NCBI RefSeq assembly: GCF_024159265.1
Contig: NZ_JAMYWY010000001.1
Coordinates: forward strand, 4,278,001 to 4,342,000
Direction: 5' to 3'
From: Paenibacillus sp. 1781tsa1
Lineage (GTDB): Bacteria > Bacillota > Bacilli > Paenibacillales > Paenibacillaceae
Length of the DNA: 64,000 bases
Shown here: positions 45,569 to 55,285 of the stretch, piece after piece
How positions within the stretch are numbered: position 1 is the stretch's first letter
Layout of the letters: every line of letters begins with the position of its first letter
Translations under genes and position numbers: made by a program
The notes under the pieces: model-generated
Told to the model about the DNA's origin: nothing
The model's database searches: none
What the model saw: the letters and a program-made list of their open reading frames with translations, nothing else

Positions 45569-46525
45569 CTAGACTTGGCCAGGGAATCTGCCTCCGGCTG
45601 CAATGCCTTGAGGTGATATGCGATCAATCTGCTTCATCTCATCATCCGTAAGCGAAACCTCTAACGCGCCTAAGTTCTCGTGAACTCTATCCAAATTACG
45701 GGTCCCCGGAATCGGAACGATATGTTCTCCCTTTCCAAGTAACCAGGCCAGAGCAAGTTGAGAAACCGTGCATCCTTTTTCCTTAGCCATCTCTTGGATC
45801 AATCCAACAACCTCCAGATTTTTCTGAAAATTCTCACCTTGGAAACGCGGATAGTGACGACGATAATCGTCTTCCGGCAAGTCATCTATAGATCGGATCT
45901 GACCAGTCAGGAAGCCACGTCCCAATGGGCTGTATGGAACCAAGCCAATGTTCAATTCATGCAGGACAGGCATAATCTCATCCTCAAGCTCTCGACTCCA
46001 CAAGGAATATTCCGTCTGCAACGCTGTAATCGGATGAACAGCATGTGCACGACGAATGATCTCTACTGGCGCCTCGGACAAACCAATATATCGAATCTTA
46101 CCCTGTTGAACCAGATCAGCAAGCGTGCCTACCGTCTCTTCAATGGGGGTATTCGGATCAGGACGATGTTGATAATACAGATCGATATAATCCATTCCCA
46201 GGTTGTAGAGACTCGCATCTACTGATTTTTTAATGTAGGCCGGATCTCCTTTGGGGCCCTGTGTGTGCGTAATACCGAATTTGGTGGCAACAACAACGTC
46301 AGATCTTCGACCTTGTAGCGCACGCCCAAGCAGTTTTTCATTCCCTCCAAATCGCTGTTTTTCATACTCTCCGTACAGATCCGCCGTATCAAACATGGTG
46401 ACTCCTGCATCCAGTGCACCCTGAATGGTATGTACCGATTCGTCATTATCCGGCATCATCATCACACCCAGGCCGAGCCCAGATATACGTAATTTGTCAT
46501 TGCCTAACGTTCTTGTCTTGAGCAT
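45569..46525 (-). CDS. aldo/keto reductase
   Basis: The 318-residue reductase has the Asp/Tyr motif FDTADLYGEYEKQ, VVATKFG with Lys, DLYYQHRPD with His, and IPGTRNLDRV. It is of the YajO/IolS-like group and reduces aldehydes or ketones with NADPH. ATG 46525 follows AGAGGGAGCC; the 46588 reading lacks support. An XRE-type regulator gene lies directly upstream on the same strand, 140 bases away, and probably controls it. Confidence 0.9.
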   Translation of the reverse strand: MLKTRTLGNDKLRISGLGLGVMMMPDNDESVHTIQGALDAGVTMFDTADLYGEYEKQRFGGNEKLLGRALQGRRSDVVVATKFGITHTQGPKGDPAYIKKSVDASLYNLGMDYIDLYYQHRPDPNTPIEETVGTLADLVQQGKIRYIGLSEAPVEIIRRAHAVHPITALQTEYSLWSRELEDEIMPVLHELNIGLVPYSPLGRGFLTGQIRSIDDLPEDDYRRHYPRFQGENFQKNLEVVGLIQEMAKEKGCTVSQLALAWLLGKGEHIVPIPGTRNLDRVHENLGALEVSLTDDEMKQIDRISPQGIAAGGRFPGQV

Positions 46526-46665
46526 GAGGCTCCCTCTTTTCATATTAAAATAGAAACGATAAATAGCTACGTTTGAGCTTAAGTTCATTCTATTTCAATA
46601 CCGAGAACCCAACCACACTCCGTGTATGCTAGTAAAGAAATTACTAGTCTAATCTAATTAACCTA

Positions 46666-47478
46666 CTACATGACAACAGGAACATAAATACAGCAATGAA
46701 TGCCTGATTGGCTGTTCAGATTATTCATGGAATAGATATCGTACGCATGTACAACACCATCTGACCGATCCGTCGTTTCAAGCAGCACACGATTCACTTG
46801 TTTTAATTCGACTTGGTGCAGATTCCAGATCGTTCGGAAGTCCACACTTTCTTCACTCAATTGTTTCACGATTCTGGTAAATTCGGGGTCACTCGGATAC
46901 TTATCATAATACGTACGGAAAACAGCTACCGAGTGCCGCGCGAATTCATCCCAATTGTGCATACGCTCCCTGAGCGTTGCATCCAAAAATAAAATCCGCA
47001 TCATTAGACGCTCATTCATATTCATCGACGAGAAGTTAAAGAGGTTCTTATCCGCTGCGTCATTCCAGGCAAGTACCTCAGAACGTTCATTGGTAATAAA
47101 AGAAGGATGCGTCAACTGGCCAATAATACTCTGCCAACCTGGATCCAGCTGTGAGTACGAAGCAAGGAATTCATGTTCCGTATTCGGGTCCCATAAGTCA
47201 AACAGATGACTCTTCTCTTCCGGCGTTAACCGGAGCGCGTTCGCTATACTTTGCATTACTTCTCGTGAAGGTGCCAACTCCCTTCCTTGTTCAAGCCACG
47301 TGTAGTACGTTGCACTGACACCAGCCAGTACCGCTACTTCTTCCCGCCTTAGCCCCGGTGTTCTTCGCTGTCCATAAGATCCTGACAATCCAACTTGTTC
47401 CGGTTGAATGCGGCTTCTACGTGATTTCAGAAAATCACCCAGTTTTTTGTTACGGCTCATACCTGTATCCATAGACAT
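46666..47478 (-). CDS. XRE-family regulator with MmyB-like domain
   Basis: The 270-residue regulator has an N-terminal helix-turn-helix (LRREEVAVLAGVSATYYTWL, EQGRELAPSREVMQSIANAL) and a C-terminal MmyB-like domain (FITNERSEVLAWNDAADKNL). Members bind DNA and are often found beside oxidoreductases that they repress. The gene lies on the same strand as the aldo/keto reductase that follows, so it may autoregulate the pair. Confidence 0.9.
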   Translation of the reverse strand: MSMDTGMSRNKKLGDFLKSRRSRIQPEQVGLSGSYGQRRTPGLRREEVAVLAGVSATYYTWLEQGRELAPSREVMQSIANALRLTPEEKSHLFDLWDPNTEHEFLASYSQLDPGWQSIIGQLTHPSFITNERSEVLAWNDAADKNLFNFSSMNMNERLMMRILFLDATLRERMHNWDEFARHSVAVFRTYYDKYPSDPEFTRIVKQLSEESVDFRTIWNLHQVELKQVNRVLLETTDRSDGVVHAYDIYSMNNLNSQSGIHCCIYVPVVM

Positions 47479-47637
47479 CGTTCCTTTTTATAAAAGTATT
47501 CAAGCCTATTCGGCTCTATCCCAAAATGGTAGTCACTAAATGACTTTGATATAATTCATCTATTATTAGTTCTGCAGAATCCTTGGTTTACAAGTAGCTT
47601 AGCATCGAATGGTGCAGAACGAAAATACAAGGAGTGC

Positions 47638-47910
47638 TTGAAGGAAATTCGTCAATTAAGTCAAGTCTTCATCGATCAGGAGTCTCTACACAAGCAGCTC
47701 GTATCCATGGTTGAGAACTACACACAGACCTTCAACAAGATGGATGCCAAGACCGGCTTTATTGAAACTGTTGAGCGGGAAGAGATTTATGTTGTTCTAA
47801 CGGAGTTGCTGGATCAGTTGAATGAGCAATTAGAACTGCGACAAGATCTTTCGGTTAAGGTTAATCACGAGGAATTATATGAGGTATTTGATCGTTTGAA
47901 GGATTTCTAA
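47638..47910 (+). CDS. small protein of unknown function (90 aa)
   Basis: This 90-residue, Glu/Lys/Leu-rich protein is probably all-helical (QLVSMVENYTQTFNKMDAKT) and has no signal peptide. I do not recognise it. It starts at TTG 47638, close after AAGGAG, and has a terminator directly behind. It is convergent with the GntR gene and divergent from the XRE gene. Confidence 0.65.
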   Translation: MKEIRQLSQVFIDQESLHKQLVSMVENYTQTFNKMDAKTGFIETVEREEIYVVLTELLDQLNEQLELRQDLSVKVNHEELYEVFDRLKDF

Positions 47911-47917
47911 TTTACGC

Positions 47918-47957
47918 AAAAAGGGTCCTGGTATCAAAAGTGCAGGACCCTTTTTTG
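47918..47957. terminator. bidirectional terminator after the 90-aa gene
   Basis: AAGGGTCCTG (47921-47930) and CAGGACCCTT (47943-47952) form a 10-bp stem with a T-run on the plus side and an A-run on the other, serving both the 90-aa gene and the GntR gene that converges on it. Confidence 0.88.
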
Positions 47958-47994
47958 TATGCATACTATTTCTTGCACGATATGTCCGCCGGCC

Positions 47995-48717
47995 TCAAGT
48001 GTCATAACTAACCAGATAATGATGAAGTTCCGTGTTATAACAGCCGATACTGTGCTCAATTAATCTGCCTTCTCCGTCGAAGGAGTTACGAAGGCGCTTG
48101 AGCAGATGCGTCCCCGGGGGGATATTCAGTAGTTGGCATACCTCAGGAGCTGCCGGCTCTACAAAGAAACGGTCTTTGAAGTTCTCCAGCAAAATGTCGT
48201 TCTCCTCCAATGAATCATACAGCGATTGGATGTCTGCATTCATTTCTTGCTTGCCTCCGCCGGGCAATGCAGCTGCTGCCAAGAAGTGTATCAGATGAAT
48301 ATAAGGTTGTCCGTTAAAAATATAGAGCCTTTCAATCCGCTGGCAGTACGGCCCGTAGAGACCATATTGCTCCGTTCCGGCATCATTGGTCAGTAACCGG
48401 GAATTCAGAACTTTTTTTTCCAGCTTATGCCCCTCTTCTACGAGCAGTTCCGTAAACCGTTTGCCCTTTGAGAGCTTCTGATGAGAGGTATTGCGCATCA
48501 CTATCGTTCCAACACCGCTTTTCTTCTGAACGTAGCCTTCCTGGGACAGCTCTTGGACCGCACCCCGGACTGTCATTTTACTGACCCCGAATTCCTTCTC
48601 CAGCTGTGGCTCGGAGGGAATGATGCTTCCGAGAGGATATACGCCATGTAGAATCCGATCTTTGAGAATTTTTTGGATTTGCTGATATAAAGGACCTTGC
48701 TTGCGCTTTAGGGACAC
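47995..48717 (-). CDS. GntR/HutC-family transcriptional regulator
   Basis: The 240-residue regulator has an N-terminal winged helix (GVYPLGSIIPSEPQLEKEFG, VSKMTVRGAVQELSQEGYVQ) and a C-terminal UTRA ligand domain. It is the last gene of the amidohydrolase-DgaE-DgaF-kinase run and probably represses that operon until an amino sugar acid or sugar phosphate binds. It begins at GTG 48717, 10 bases after the kinase gene. Confidence 0.92.
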   Translation of the reverse strand: MSLKRKQGPLYQQIQKILKDRILHGVYPLGSIIPSEPQLEKEFGVSKMTVRGAVQELSQEGYVQKKSGVGTIVMRNTSHQKLSKGKRFTELLVEEGHKLEKKVLNSRLLTNDAGTEQYGLYGPYCQRIERLYIFNGQPYIHLIHFLAAAALPGGGKQEMNADIQSLYDSLEENDILLENFKDRFFVEPAAPEVCQLLNIPPGTHLLKRLRNSFDGEGRLIEHSIGCYNTELHHYLVSYDT

Positions 48718-48727
48718 TCACTGTTCA

Positions 48728-49741
48728 CTACCTTTCAACATCTGAGGTATGGTCCGACAGCGCCCGGAGCACCTCATTCTCAGTAAAAAGCGCTGTATCA
48801 CCTTGTGTGGTATGGGCCAGCATCGCTGCCGCCACTGCCATATTAACCGTATGTTCCTGTGGATATTGCTGCAATTCCCCATGGATGATGGCGCTGGCAA
48901 ACACATCGCCGGCACCAATCCGGTCGTACACCGGGAATGTTAGCTTGCGGGAAAATACGAACGTACCTTGATGATAGATATATCCTGTCAAGGAATGCGT
49001 ATGGTCCGCGTTAATCTCACGGTGGGTTCCTGCTACCGTTCCGATTCCGAAGCGCTGTGCAACTTCAGGAATCGCTTGCTTCATCTGTGTTATTCTATCA
49101 TATTCTCCGGTTCCGATGCCAAGAATACCCATCGCATCCTTCTCATTCATTAGCACCAGATCTGCCAGCCTCAGCAGTTCCTCATAATGCGGGCGGGCCT
49201 TGACATAGCCATCCGTCCCCCATAACGCAGGACGGTAATTACAATCAAATACAACCTTGCCCCCAGCACTCTTCACTTCCTCAGCAAGCCGTTTCATCTG
49301 CTTGCGCACGCCATCATTCATAGCCAGCGTAATGCCACACAAATGAAGAACGTCGATCCGGGAGGCAAGATCTTTCATATCATAATTGGTCGCATCCGCA
49401 GTATTGAAACTGCTGCCCAGCCGGTCTGTGTAAGTGACTCTGCCTGGACGGGCTCCAAAGCCATTCTCCAGAAAATACATCCCAAGGTGTCTACCGCCCT
49501 GTCTAATAAGAGAGGTATCCACCCCAAGCTTGCGCAGATAAGCGATAGCCGCTTCGCCCACCGGAGTTTCCGGCAAGGTCGTAATAAGAGCGCCGTTATG
49601 GCCGTATCTGGCTAATGCTGCCGTTACATTCACCCCGCTGCCGGAAAAAGAATACTCCAGCCTGCTGCTCTGGACCAGCGTTTCGTAGCCCGGAACCTGC
49701 AGCCGCATCATCACTTCGCCAAAAGCAGCAACCCTAGGCAT
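48728..49741 (-). CDS. PfkB-family sugar kinase, probably 2-keto-3-deoxygluconate kinase
   Basis: The 337-residue kinase has the PfkB entry GSGVNVTAALARYGHNGALI, the anion-hole motif DRIGAGDVFASAIIHGE with the catalytic aspartate, and normal family size. It overlaps the aldolase gene by 8 bases. KDG kinase activity fits because the neighbouring DgaE/DgaF proteins create and split 2-keto-3-deoxy-6-phosphogluconate. The assignment to KDG rather than another ketosugar is inference from context. Confidence 0.9.
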   Translation of the reverse strand: MPRVAAFGEVMMRLQVPGYETLVQSSRLEYSFSGSGVNVTAALARYGHNGALITTLPETPVGEAAIAYLRKLGVDTSLIRQGGRHLGMYFLENGFGARPGRVTYTDRLGSSFNTADATNYDMKDLASRIDVLHLCGITLAMNDGVRKQMKRLAEEVKSAGGKVVFDCNYRPALWGTDGYVKARPHYEELLRLADLVLMNEKDAMGILGIGTGEYDRITQMKQAIPEVAQRFGIGTVAGTHREINADHTHSLTGYIYHQGTFVFSRKLTFPVYDRIGAGDVFASAIIHGELQQYPQEHTVNMAVAAAMLAHTTQGDTALFTENEVLRALSDHTSDVER

Positions 49742-50489
49742 ACCGGTCCACCAGCGATTTCATTGTTTCCAGTAGTCTGCGGACATCCTGTACGTTCGTA
49801 CTCCCGGTCTGTGAATCAATAATTGAAGAATAGACATGTGGTATAACCTGAGGTACACCTGCCTGTAGTGCAATCTCTAGAATGGGTCCAAAGTTGTCCA
49901 GATCAATTCCGCCAGTGGGCTCCAGAGCAAAATTCGCTTCCCCACAAGCCTTGGCAACCGCACGGTACTCCTCCTCCAACTTCAATCCCTGCATCGGATA
50001 ATATTTGAGCGCGTTCCCTCCCATGTCACGAACCAGTGCAATGGCGGCATGAACCGGAACAATGGCCTGCGGAGTGGTTACTGAACTAACAGGGCCAGTC
50101 GATATATTTACATAGCCTGGCTGCCCGCACGGAGATACCAGGCAGTTAATCCAACTATCTTTAGGTCCCAGATTGGCACGGGTTGCCCCCACTGCCGGGA
50201 ATACCTGATTGATATGGCTTCCCGGGTAGCTCACGGCAATCTCGGCCACAACTGCAGCCTGACGGCTGTCTCCAGCCCCAAGTCCGATGGATACGGCTTC
50301 TTGAATAGCCTGACCATATTCAGTCATGGCAACTACGGCTTCCTCCGACGTAGCATAATTTTTGGAGAGCACACCCACAAGTACATAACCTTCCGCAGCC
50401 TCGTATACATCTCTAGCGTTCCCGATACTTCCTGCCAGTACATTCATTGCCGCCCTATTCTTATACAGACACTGCTGAATATGACTCAT
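49734..50489 (-). CDS. dgaF: 2-dehydro-3-deoxy-phosphogluconate aldolase (DgaF-like)
   Basis: The 251-residue protein matches the DgaF group that splits KDGP to pyruvate and glyceraldehyde 3-phosphate: AMNVLAGSIGNARDVYEAAEG, ALKYYPMQGLK with a candidate Schiff-base lysine, and LEPTGGIDLDNFGPIL. It overlaps the DgaE gene by ATGA. In other bacteria dgaE and dgaF act in D-glucosaminate or related degradation, and the same three-gene arrangement (amidohydrolase, lyase, aldolase) occurs in enterococci. Confidence 0.88.
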   Translation of the reverse strand: MSHIQQCLYKNRAAMNVLAGSIGNARDVYEAAEGYVLVGVLSKNYATSEEAVVAMTEYGQAIQEAVSIGLGAGDSRQAAVVAEIAVSYPGSHINQVFPAVGATRANLGPKDSWINCLVSPCGQPGYVNISTGPVSSVTTPQAIVPVHAAIALVRDMGGNALKYYPMQGLKLEEEYRAVAKACGEANFALEPTGGIDLDNFGPILEIALQAGVPQVIPHVYSSIIDSQTGSTNVQDVRRLLETMKSLVDRYA

Positions 50490-51595
50490 TCTGGTTTGCC
50501 TCCCACGATTTCATGTATTCTGCTGACGATGACCTGCAAATCATCCCCTTGCAGCGACCTTGGATCAATATCGAAATACCCCTGATTGACGCCATAGTCT
50601 CGGGTATATACCGCAATTACACCTTCACGAAGCTGGTCATTCACTTTCTTCGCATCCACCCCAGCAAGAGAGGAATCAATCTGGACACGTCCTCGGAAAA
50701 TCGATCTACCGGCTTCATCCTGCACGATGCGGACTGAAACACCAGGAAGTCCACCAAGTGGCTGAAGAGCCTCCAGCGTTTGCTTCTCTCGTTCACTATT
50801 GTCCGCTTTGTCCTGGTATTCCTCCAGAGCTTGAAGTAACCCAAAAATGGTCTCTTTGCCGACCTTCATGCTGCGGCCAATCCCGTGCAGCTGTACCTGT
50901 AACCACTCCACATATTTCTTTTTGCCGGCGACAATGCCGGAAGTAGGGCCTTCAATAGCTTTTGACCCGCTGTAAATGGCCAGATCCGAAAATTGGATAT
51001 ATTTGCGCAGATCCTCTTCTGCTGCTGCATCCACAATCAGCGGCACCCCTCTGCGCTGTGCAACCTCCCAGGCCTCTTCCACTGAAATCATGTTTTTCTG
51101 AACAGTATGATGGGATTTAACATAAAGAATGGCTGCAGTGTGTTCACCGATCGCCTGATCGATATGCTCCTTGCGGCCTTCATTCGCATATCCGACTTCC
51201 ACTACCCGGCCGCCACCAAGGAATATCATGGTTTCAACTGGCGCTCCATATTGCACATTATGTCCCTTGAGCATAATAATTTCATTTTTCAATATCGGCT
51301 CCTGGTGCAGACGAAGGCTTAGACGCGAATCTCCGGCGGTCACAATGGCTGCAACCGACAACGCAATACCGCTGGATGCAGAGTTCACCACAACTGCGCT
51401 CTCCGAACCAAGTAACTGTGTAATATATTCTCCGGATTTGTTCACAAGCTCCGCAATTTCCACGTACCGCTGTCCGCCCTGTTTCATTGCATCCATGACT
51501 GAATCCGTTGGTGCAGAAACGCCAAGGATGCTCATTCTTCCACTGGCATTAATAACACGCTTCAATCCATATTTAGCCTGTAATGAGTGACCCAT
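50486..51595 (-). CDS. dgaE: DgaE-family PLP-dependent ammonia lyase
   Basis: The 369-residue protein is of the SelA-like fold-I group with PLP-lysine context YSGSKAIEGPTSGIV. DgaE relatives eliminate ammonia from D-glucosaminate 6-phosphate to give KDGP, which the following aldolase cleaves. ATG 51595 follows AAAGGAG and overlaps the amidohydrolase gene by 23 bases. The exact substrate here is uncertain. Confidence 0.88.
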   Translation of the reverse strand: MGHSLQAKYGLKRVINASGRMSILGVSAPTDSVMDAMKQGGQRYVEIAELVNKSGEYITQLLGSESAVVVNSASSGIALSVAAIVTAGDSRLSLRLHQEPILKNEIIMLKGHNVQYGAPVETMIFLGGGRVVEVGYANEGRKEHIDQAIGEHTAAILYVKSHHTVQKNMISVEEAWEVAQRRGVPLIVDAAAEEDLRKYIQFSDLAIYSGSKAIEGPTSGIVAGKKKYVEWLQVQLHGIGRSMKVGKETIFGLLQALEEYQDKADNSEREKQTLEALQPLGGLPGVSVRIVQDEAGRSIFRGRVQIDSSLAGVDAKKVNDQLREGVIAVYTRDYGVNQGYFDIDPRSLQGDDLQVIVSRIHEIVGGKPE

Positions 51596-52673
51596 TAGCA
51601 AAGACTCCTTTAGCCTCAATATAGTGTTGCGTGACCCGGACATCACCTTCCGAGTCCTCAAGTTGCTTTTCGCCTGCTTCCAGGGAAAACAAAGTCAGGT
51701 TCGCCTGCTGTCCCACCCTAATCTGCCCGAGTTCCGGCTTACCGAGCCACTCCGCTGGACTTCTTGTAACCGCACGTATGACCTCTTCCAGACTGTAGCC
51801 AAGGTACAGAAATTTCGTCAGCACATTCGCCATACTGTATACCGGACCATTCATACGGTTGCCTCGGTAAATGTCCGTACTGATTGTATTCAGCGCAATG
51901 CCTGCAGCCTTGGCCTGTTCTGCAATCCGGAAGGAGAAGCTCGCCGTACCATGCCCCACATCCAGATGAACTCCCCGAGCAGCCGCATCCAGTAATTCTT
52001 GCAGCGGTGTGCCGTCCGGATGAAACAGATTGTTGGACTTGCCGTTAAGATAATGGGTGATTACATCACCCGACTGTAGTAACTCCAGCACATCAGAGAT
52101 CGCGGGCGGAGCAGAACCGATGTGAACCATGAGCGGAAGCTTCGTTTCTTCCGAGAGTGCGCGTGCCAACTTGAGTGGCTGTATACCGCTGTCTTTGACG
52201 ACACTTTGGCTGATGCGGGCTTTCAGACCAACAATGAAATCAGGATAAGCCGCTGCTGCCTCCAGTACCTTGGCCCGGTCAATCCATTCCAGCTGCGACA
52301 GTTCATCCGTCCGTTCGAGCCCGATCCTTGAAATATTCAACAGAGCAAATACTTGTGTAGCAGCCTGTAGTCTTGCGGTATAGAAAGCTCCAATTCGATC
52401 TGCACCGCAGCTTCCGGCATCTACAAGCGTTGTTACGCCCTGCTTCACACCTATTTCATCGATATCATCGCCATAGGGATCAAGGTCCTGGACGGCATGC
52501 ACATGCAGATCAATCCATCCACTGGACGCATATAACCCTGAACAATCCAACTCATTTTCTCCTTCAGCCTGGCCTGGCGGTGACATGGCGGTGATGATCC
52601 CGTCCTGAATGGCGATATCCATGATCCGCCCGTCAACAAGCTGCAAATTGCGCAGCACATTCTCTGTGCCCAC
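51573..52673 (-). CDS. amidohydrolase/deacetylase family metallohydrolase
   Basis: The 366-residue TIM-barrel hydrolase has the metal site start WIDLHVHAVQD and later DVGHGTASFSF with a candidate metal aspartate/histidine pair, and HIGSAPP. It resembles the enterococcal amidohydrolase that accompanies the DgaE/DgaF genes. It probably deacetylates or otherwise hydrolyses an N-acylated sugar acid, feeding DgaE. It is the first gene of the operon; GTG 52673 lies behind AAAGGAG. Confidence 0.88.
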   Translation of the reverse strand: MGTENVLRNLQLVDGRIMDIAIQDGIITAMSPPGQAEGENELDCSGLYASSGWIDLHVHAVQDLDPYGDDIDEIGVKQGVTTLVDAGSCGADRIGAFYTARLQAATQVFALLNISRIGLERTDELSQLEWIDRAKVLEAAAAYPDFIVGLKARISQSVVKDSGIQPLKLARALSEETKLPLMVHIGSAPPAISDVLELLQSGDVITHYLNGKSNNLFHPDGTPLQELLDAAARGVHLDVGHGTASFSFRIAEQAKAAGIALNTISTDIYRGNRMNGPVYSMANVLTKFLYLGYSLEEVIRAVTRSPAEWLGKPELGQIRVGQQANLTLFSLEAGEKQLEDSEGDVRVTQHYIEAKGVFANGSLITG

Positions 52674-52880
52674 TCATCCCATCTCCTTTTTCAACCCCGG
52701 TATACAGGCAAATTTCAAAAAATGATTCATGAAATCTGTACTTCCAAATCGTTAAAATAAGCATGATGAGCTACTTTATTCTAAAGATTATAATGTTATA
52801 ATGTTTATGCTAGCACAAGTGTAATCCAGAAGAGAACAGTGATTTTAATCCGAATATATTAACACTGGAGGGACTGCTTC

Positions 52881-55211
52881 ATGGCAAATTCGGCACTCAA
52901 GCCATCCTTGCTCGACAGATTCAGGCTCAGCTGGAATCATTTCAAATCAAGGCTTCTGCTGAAATATGCCTTTTCTTACATTCTCATATTTCTTATCCCT
53001 CTGACAGGTGTAACTATTTTTGTATATGAAAACGCTGTCAAAGGATTGCGTGTAGAGATTGAACAATCAAATGTCAATCAGCTTAACCAGGTGAAGAGCA
53101 CTATAGATAACCGTATGAATGAGCTTCAGGAAATAGCGGGGAGAATCGCCTATGACAAACACCTGACCCCTTATATGGTACAGCATCCCTATTACAGTTT
53201 GGAGGCGATTCAGGCGCTGGCCAATTACAAAGCTAGCAGCAGCATTGCGGAGGATCTGCTTCTCTATTTCCATAACGATGCCAACATCTATTCGTACCGC
53301 GGTCTGGCTAATCTTGATGTCACCTTTGATAGCCTCTATCAGTTCGAGCATTGGAATCCGGAAGAGTTGCGGCGGGACTTGAATGAAACTAGGCAGCCCC
53401 TGGTCCGTCCCGCTGAGAACGTGAAGGTTAATTCCCGAGTGGAGTCGATGCTCGTCATGCTTGTGCCCGTTAAACCGAATGACCCGTTTCCATATGGGAC
53501 CGTTGTTTATTTAATGAAAGAATCCAACCTTACCGGGGTCATGGATTCGATTTTGAGTGATTTTTCAGGAAGCAGTTATATTTTCAGTCCCTCCGGAGAG
53601 GTGTTGACCGCGAATAGCCATGGCGTAAGCCTTCCCCAGGACGAAATTGAGAATTTGGCTACACTTGAGCCCGGTATTCATAATTTGAAGATGGATGGAG
53701 AACAATACTCCGTTGTTTCTGTTCAATCTGAAGAAAATGGCTGGACCTATGTGACCACGATGCCAAGCTTCCAATTTTTCAGCCGTGTCGCCCATGTCCA
53801 GACCCTCGTCCTAATCGTCTTCTGTATTACCGTCATTACCGGCATAGCTGCTGCGCTACTGTTAGCCAAACGGCAGTACCATCCGATTAGGGATTTGATG
53901 GACAAGATGAAAGGCAGCGGCGATGATGCTCCCAAGCTCCGCAATGAATGGGAATGGATACGACAGACCCTACACAATTACAGTGCGAAAATTGATTTTC
54001 AGGAACCCTTCGTCCGCAATCAGTGCATGCTGCTGTTACTCAAACACGGCAAGCCGGATGATCCGGAGATCGAACAAATGATCCTTAGCGCAGGATTCAG
54101 GCATCCTCAAGGACAAGGGCTCTATTTCTCGGCTATTCTGTCCTGGGATGATACTGTGCCCGGCGGCAAGTCCTGGCAGGAACGCCATCTGTTGCAGGAA
54201 ATACTCAGCAATGTATGTCTTCCCGGTACCGGTGCTCAGATCTTCGGTGTAGAATTCTCGGTCAAGGACCAGTTTGCCCTGATTATTTCACTTCCCGGTG
54301 ATGCGGACAAGCCGATTCAAAGCCAATTGGAGCAGGTCATTGAAGCCATTCAAACGTTAATCCGCGAGCACTCTCAGCTATCTCTAAGTATCGGTGTCGG
54401 CATGGCCTACAGAGACTTGGCCCGTCTTAACCAATCCTTCATTGAAGCCGCTGCAGCTCTGGAGCACCGGATCATCCGGCGCAGCGGTCAGGTCACTTAT
54501 TTCGAGCAGCTTGCAGAGCTGAACCCTTCTGCTGCCGAGAGCTTCTGGATTCCACGCAAATCCATGCTGAAAATGGAGCAGAGTCTAAAGCAGGGCAACG
54601 AATCAGTAGCTGTCCAAATGATTGCTGATACCATTCATACGATCAAAGACGAGCCGTTGCAAGTTCATCTACTGCGCTGCATCTGTTTTGATCTGCTGAA
54701 CACTTTTCTACGCACCGCCTCCGAGCTTGGTATGAACGAAGTGTTCGCTAATATGCCGGAATTAACTTCCTTCGAAACACTTGAAGAGCTGGAAAGTCGT
54801 TTGCTCAGTCTGGCCGCTGACATTTGCGCGCAGGTGGAGCTGAATACAAAGACAAGTGAGTCTACATTAATGGATGACGTTCTGACTTACGTGGATCAAC
54901 AGTTTGCAGACTACACACTCAGTCTAGAGCATGTGGCGCTTAAGTTTGCCATTTCAACATCTTATTTAAGCCGGAGCTTCAAAGAGAAGACCGGCCGCAA
55001 TTTCTCACAATATATCTGGCAGCGGCGTGTAGATGAAGTCATGCGGCTGCTAGAGAACACTAGCGCACCGCTCAAAGAAATTATTGAACAGGTCGGTTAC
55101 ATGGATGCGCCAAATTTCATCCGCAAGTTCAAAAAAGAAATCGGTCTGACGCCAGGGCAGTATCGCAAGGAACATGCCTTGAGAGGAGCTACTATTAAAA
55201 GACCTGTTTAA
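52881..55211 (+). CDS. membrane-bound AraC-family regulator with extracellular sensor
   Basis: The 776-residue protein has a membrane segment (AFSYILIFLIPLTGVTIFVY, about 32-51), an extracytoplasmic sensor with Cache-like features to about residue 300, a second membrane segment (about 305-325), a cytoplasmic linker and a C-terminal AraC helix-turn-helix pair (LEHVALKFAISTSYLSRSFK, LKEIIEQVGYMDAPNFIRKF). Such one-component regulators are abundant in Paenibacillus and sense extracellular sugar or a binding protein. It lies next to the GH130 and LplA/B/C-type genes and is their probable regulator. It starts at ATG 52881 after GGAGGG. Confidence 0.92.
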   Translation: MANSALKPSLLDRFRLSWNHFKSRLLLKYAFSYILIFLIPLTGVTIFVYENAVKGLRVEIEQSNVNQLNQVKSTIDNRMNELQEIAGRIAYDKHLTPYMVQHPYYSLEAIQALANYKASSSIAEDLLLYFHNDANIYSYRGLANLDVTFDSLYQFEHWNPEELRRDLNETRQPLVRPAENVKVNSRVESMLVMLVPVKPNDPFPYGTVVYLMKESNLTGVMDSILSDFSGSSYIFSPSGEVLTANSHGVSLPQDEIENLATLEPGIHNLKMDGEQYSVVSVQSEENGWTYVTTMPSFQFFSRVAHVQTLVLIVFCITVITGIAAALLLAKRQYHPIRDLMDKMKGSGDDAPKLRNEWEWIRQTLHNYSAKIDFQEPFVRNQCMLLLLKHGKPDDPEIEQMILSAGFRHPQGQGLYFSAILSWDDTVPGGKSWQERHLLQEILSNVCLPGTGAQIFGVEFSVKDQFALIISLPGDADKPIQSQLEQVIEAIQTLIREHSQLSLSIGVGMAYRDLARLNQSFIEAAAALEHRIIRRSGQVTYFEQLAELNPSAAESFWIPRKSMLKMEQSLKQGNESVAVQMIADTIHTIKDEPLQVHLLRCICFDLLNTFLRTASELGMNEVFANMPELTSFETLEELESRLLSLAADICAQVELNTKTSESTLMDDVLTYVDQQFADYTLSLEHVALKFAISTSYLSRSFKEKTGRNFSQYIWQRRVDEVMRLLENTSAPLKEIIEQVGYMDAPNFIRKFKKEIGLTPGQYRKEHALRGATIKRPV

Positions 55212-55285
55212 GTTGGCGGAGCTTCCGCACCATCTGTACTACATTCTTATATTTGAAGATACCGCGTCATTGATGGTTTATTTAG

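Noticed and set aside
55212..55285. Small GCGGA/TCCGC hairpin between the AraC and GH130 genes as a terminator
   Set aside because: The stem is only five base pairs and no T-run follows on either strand.
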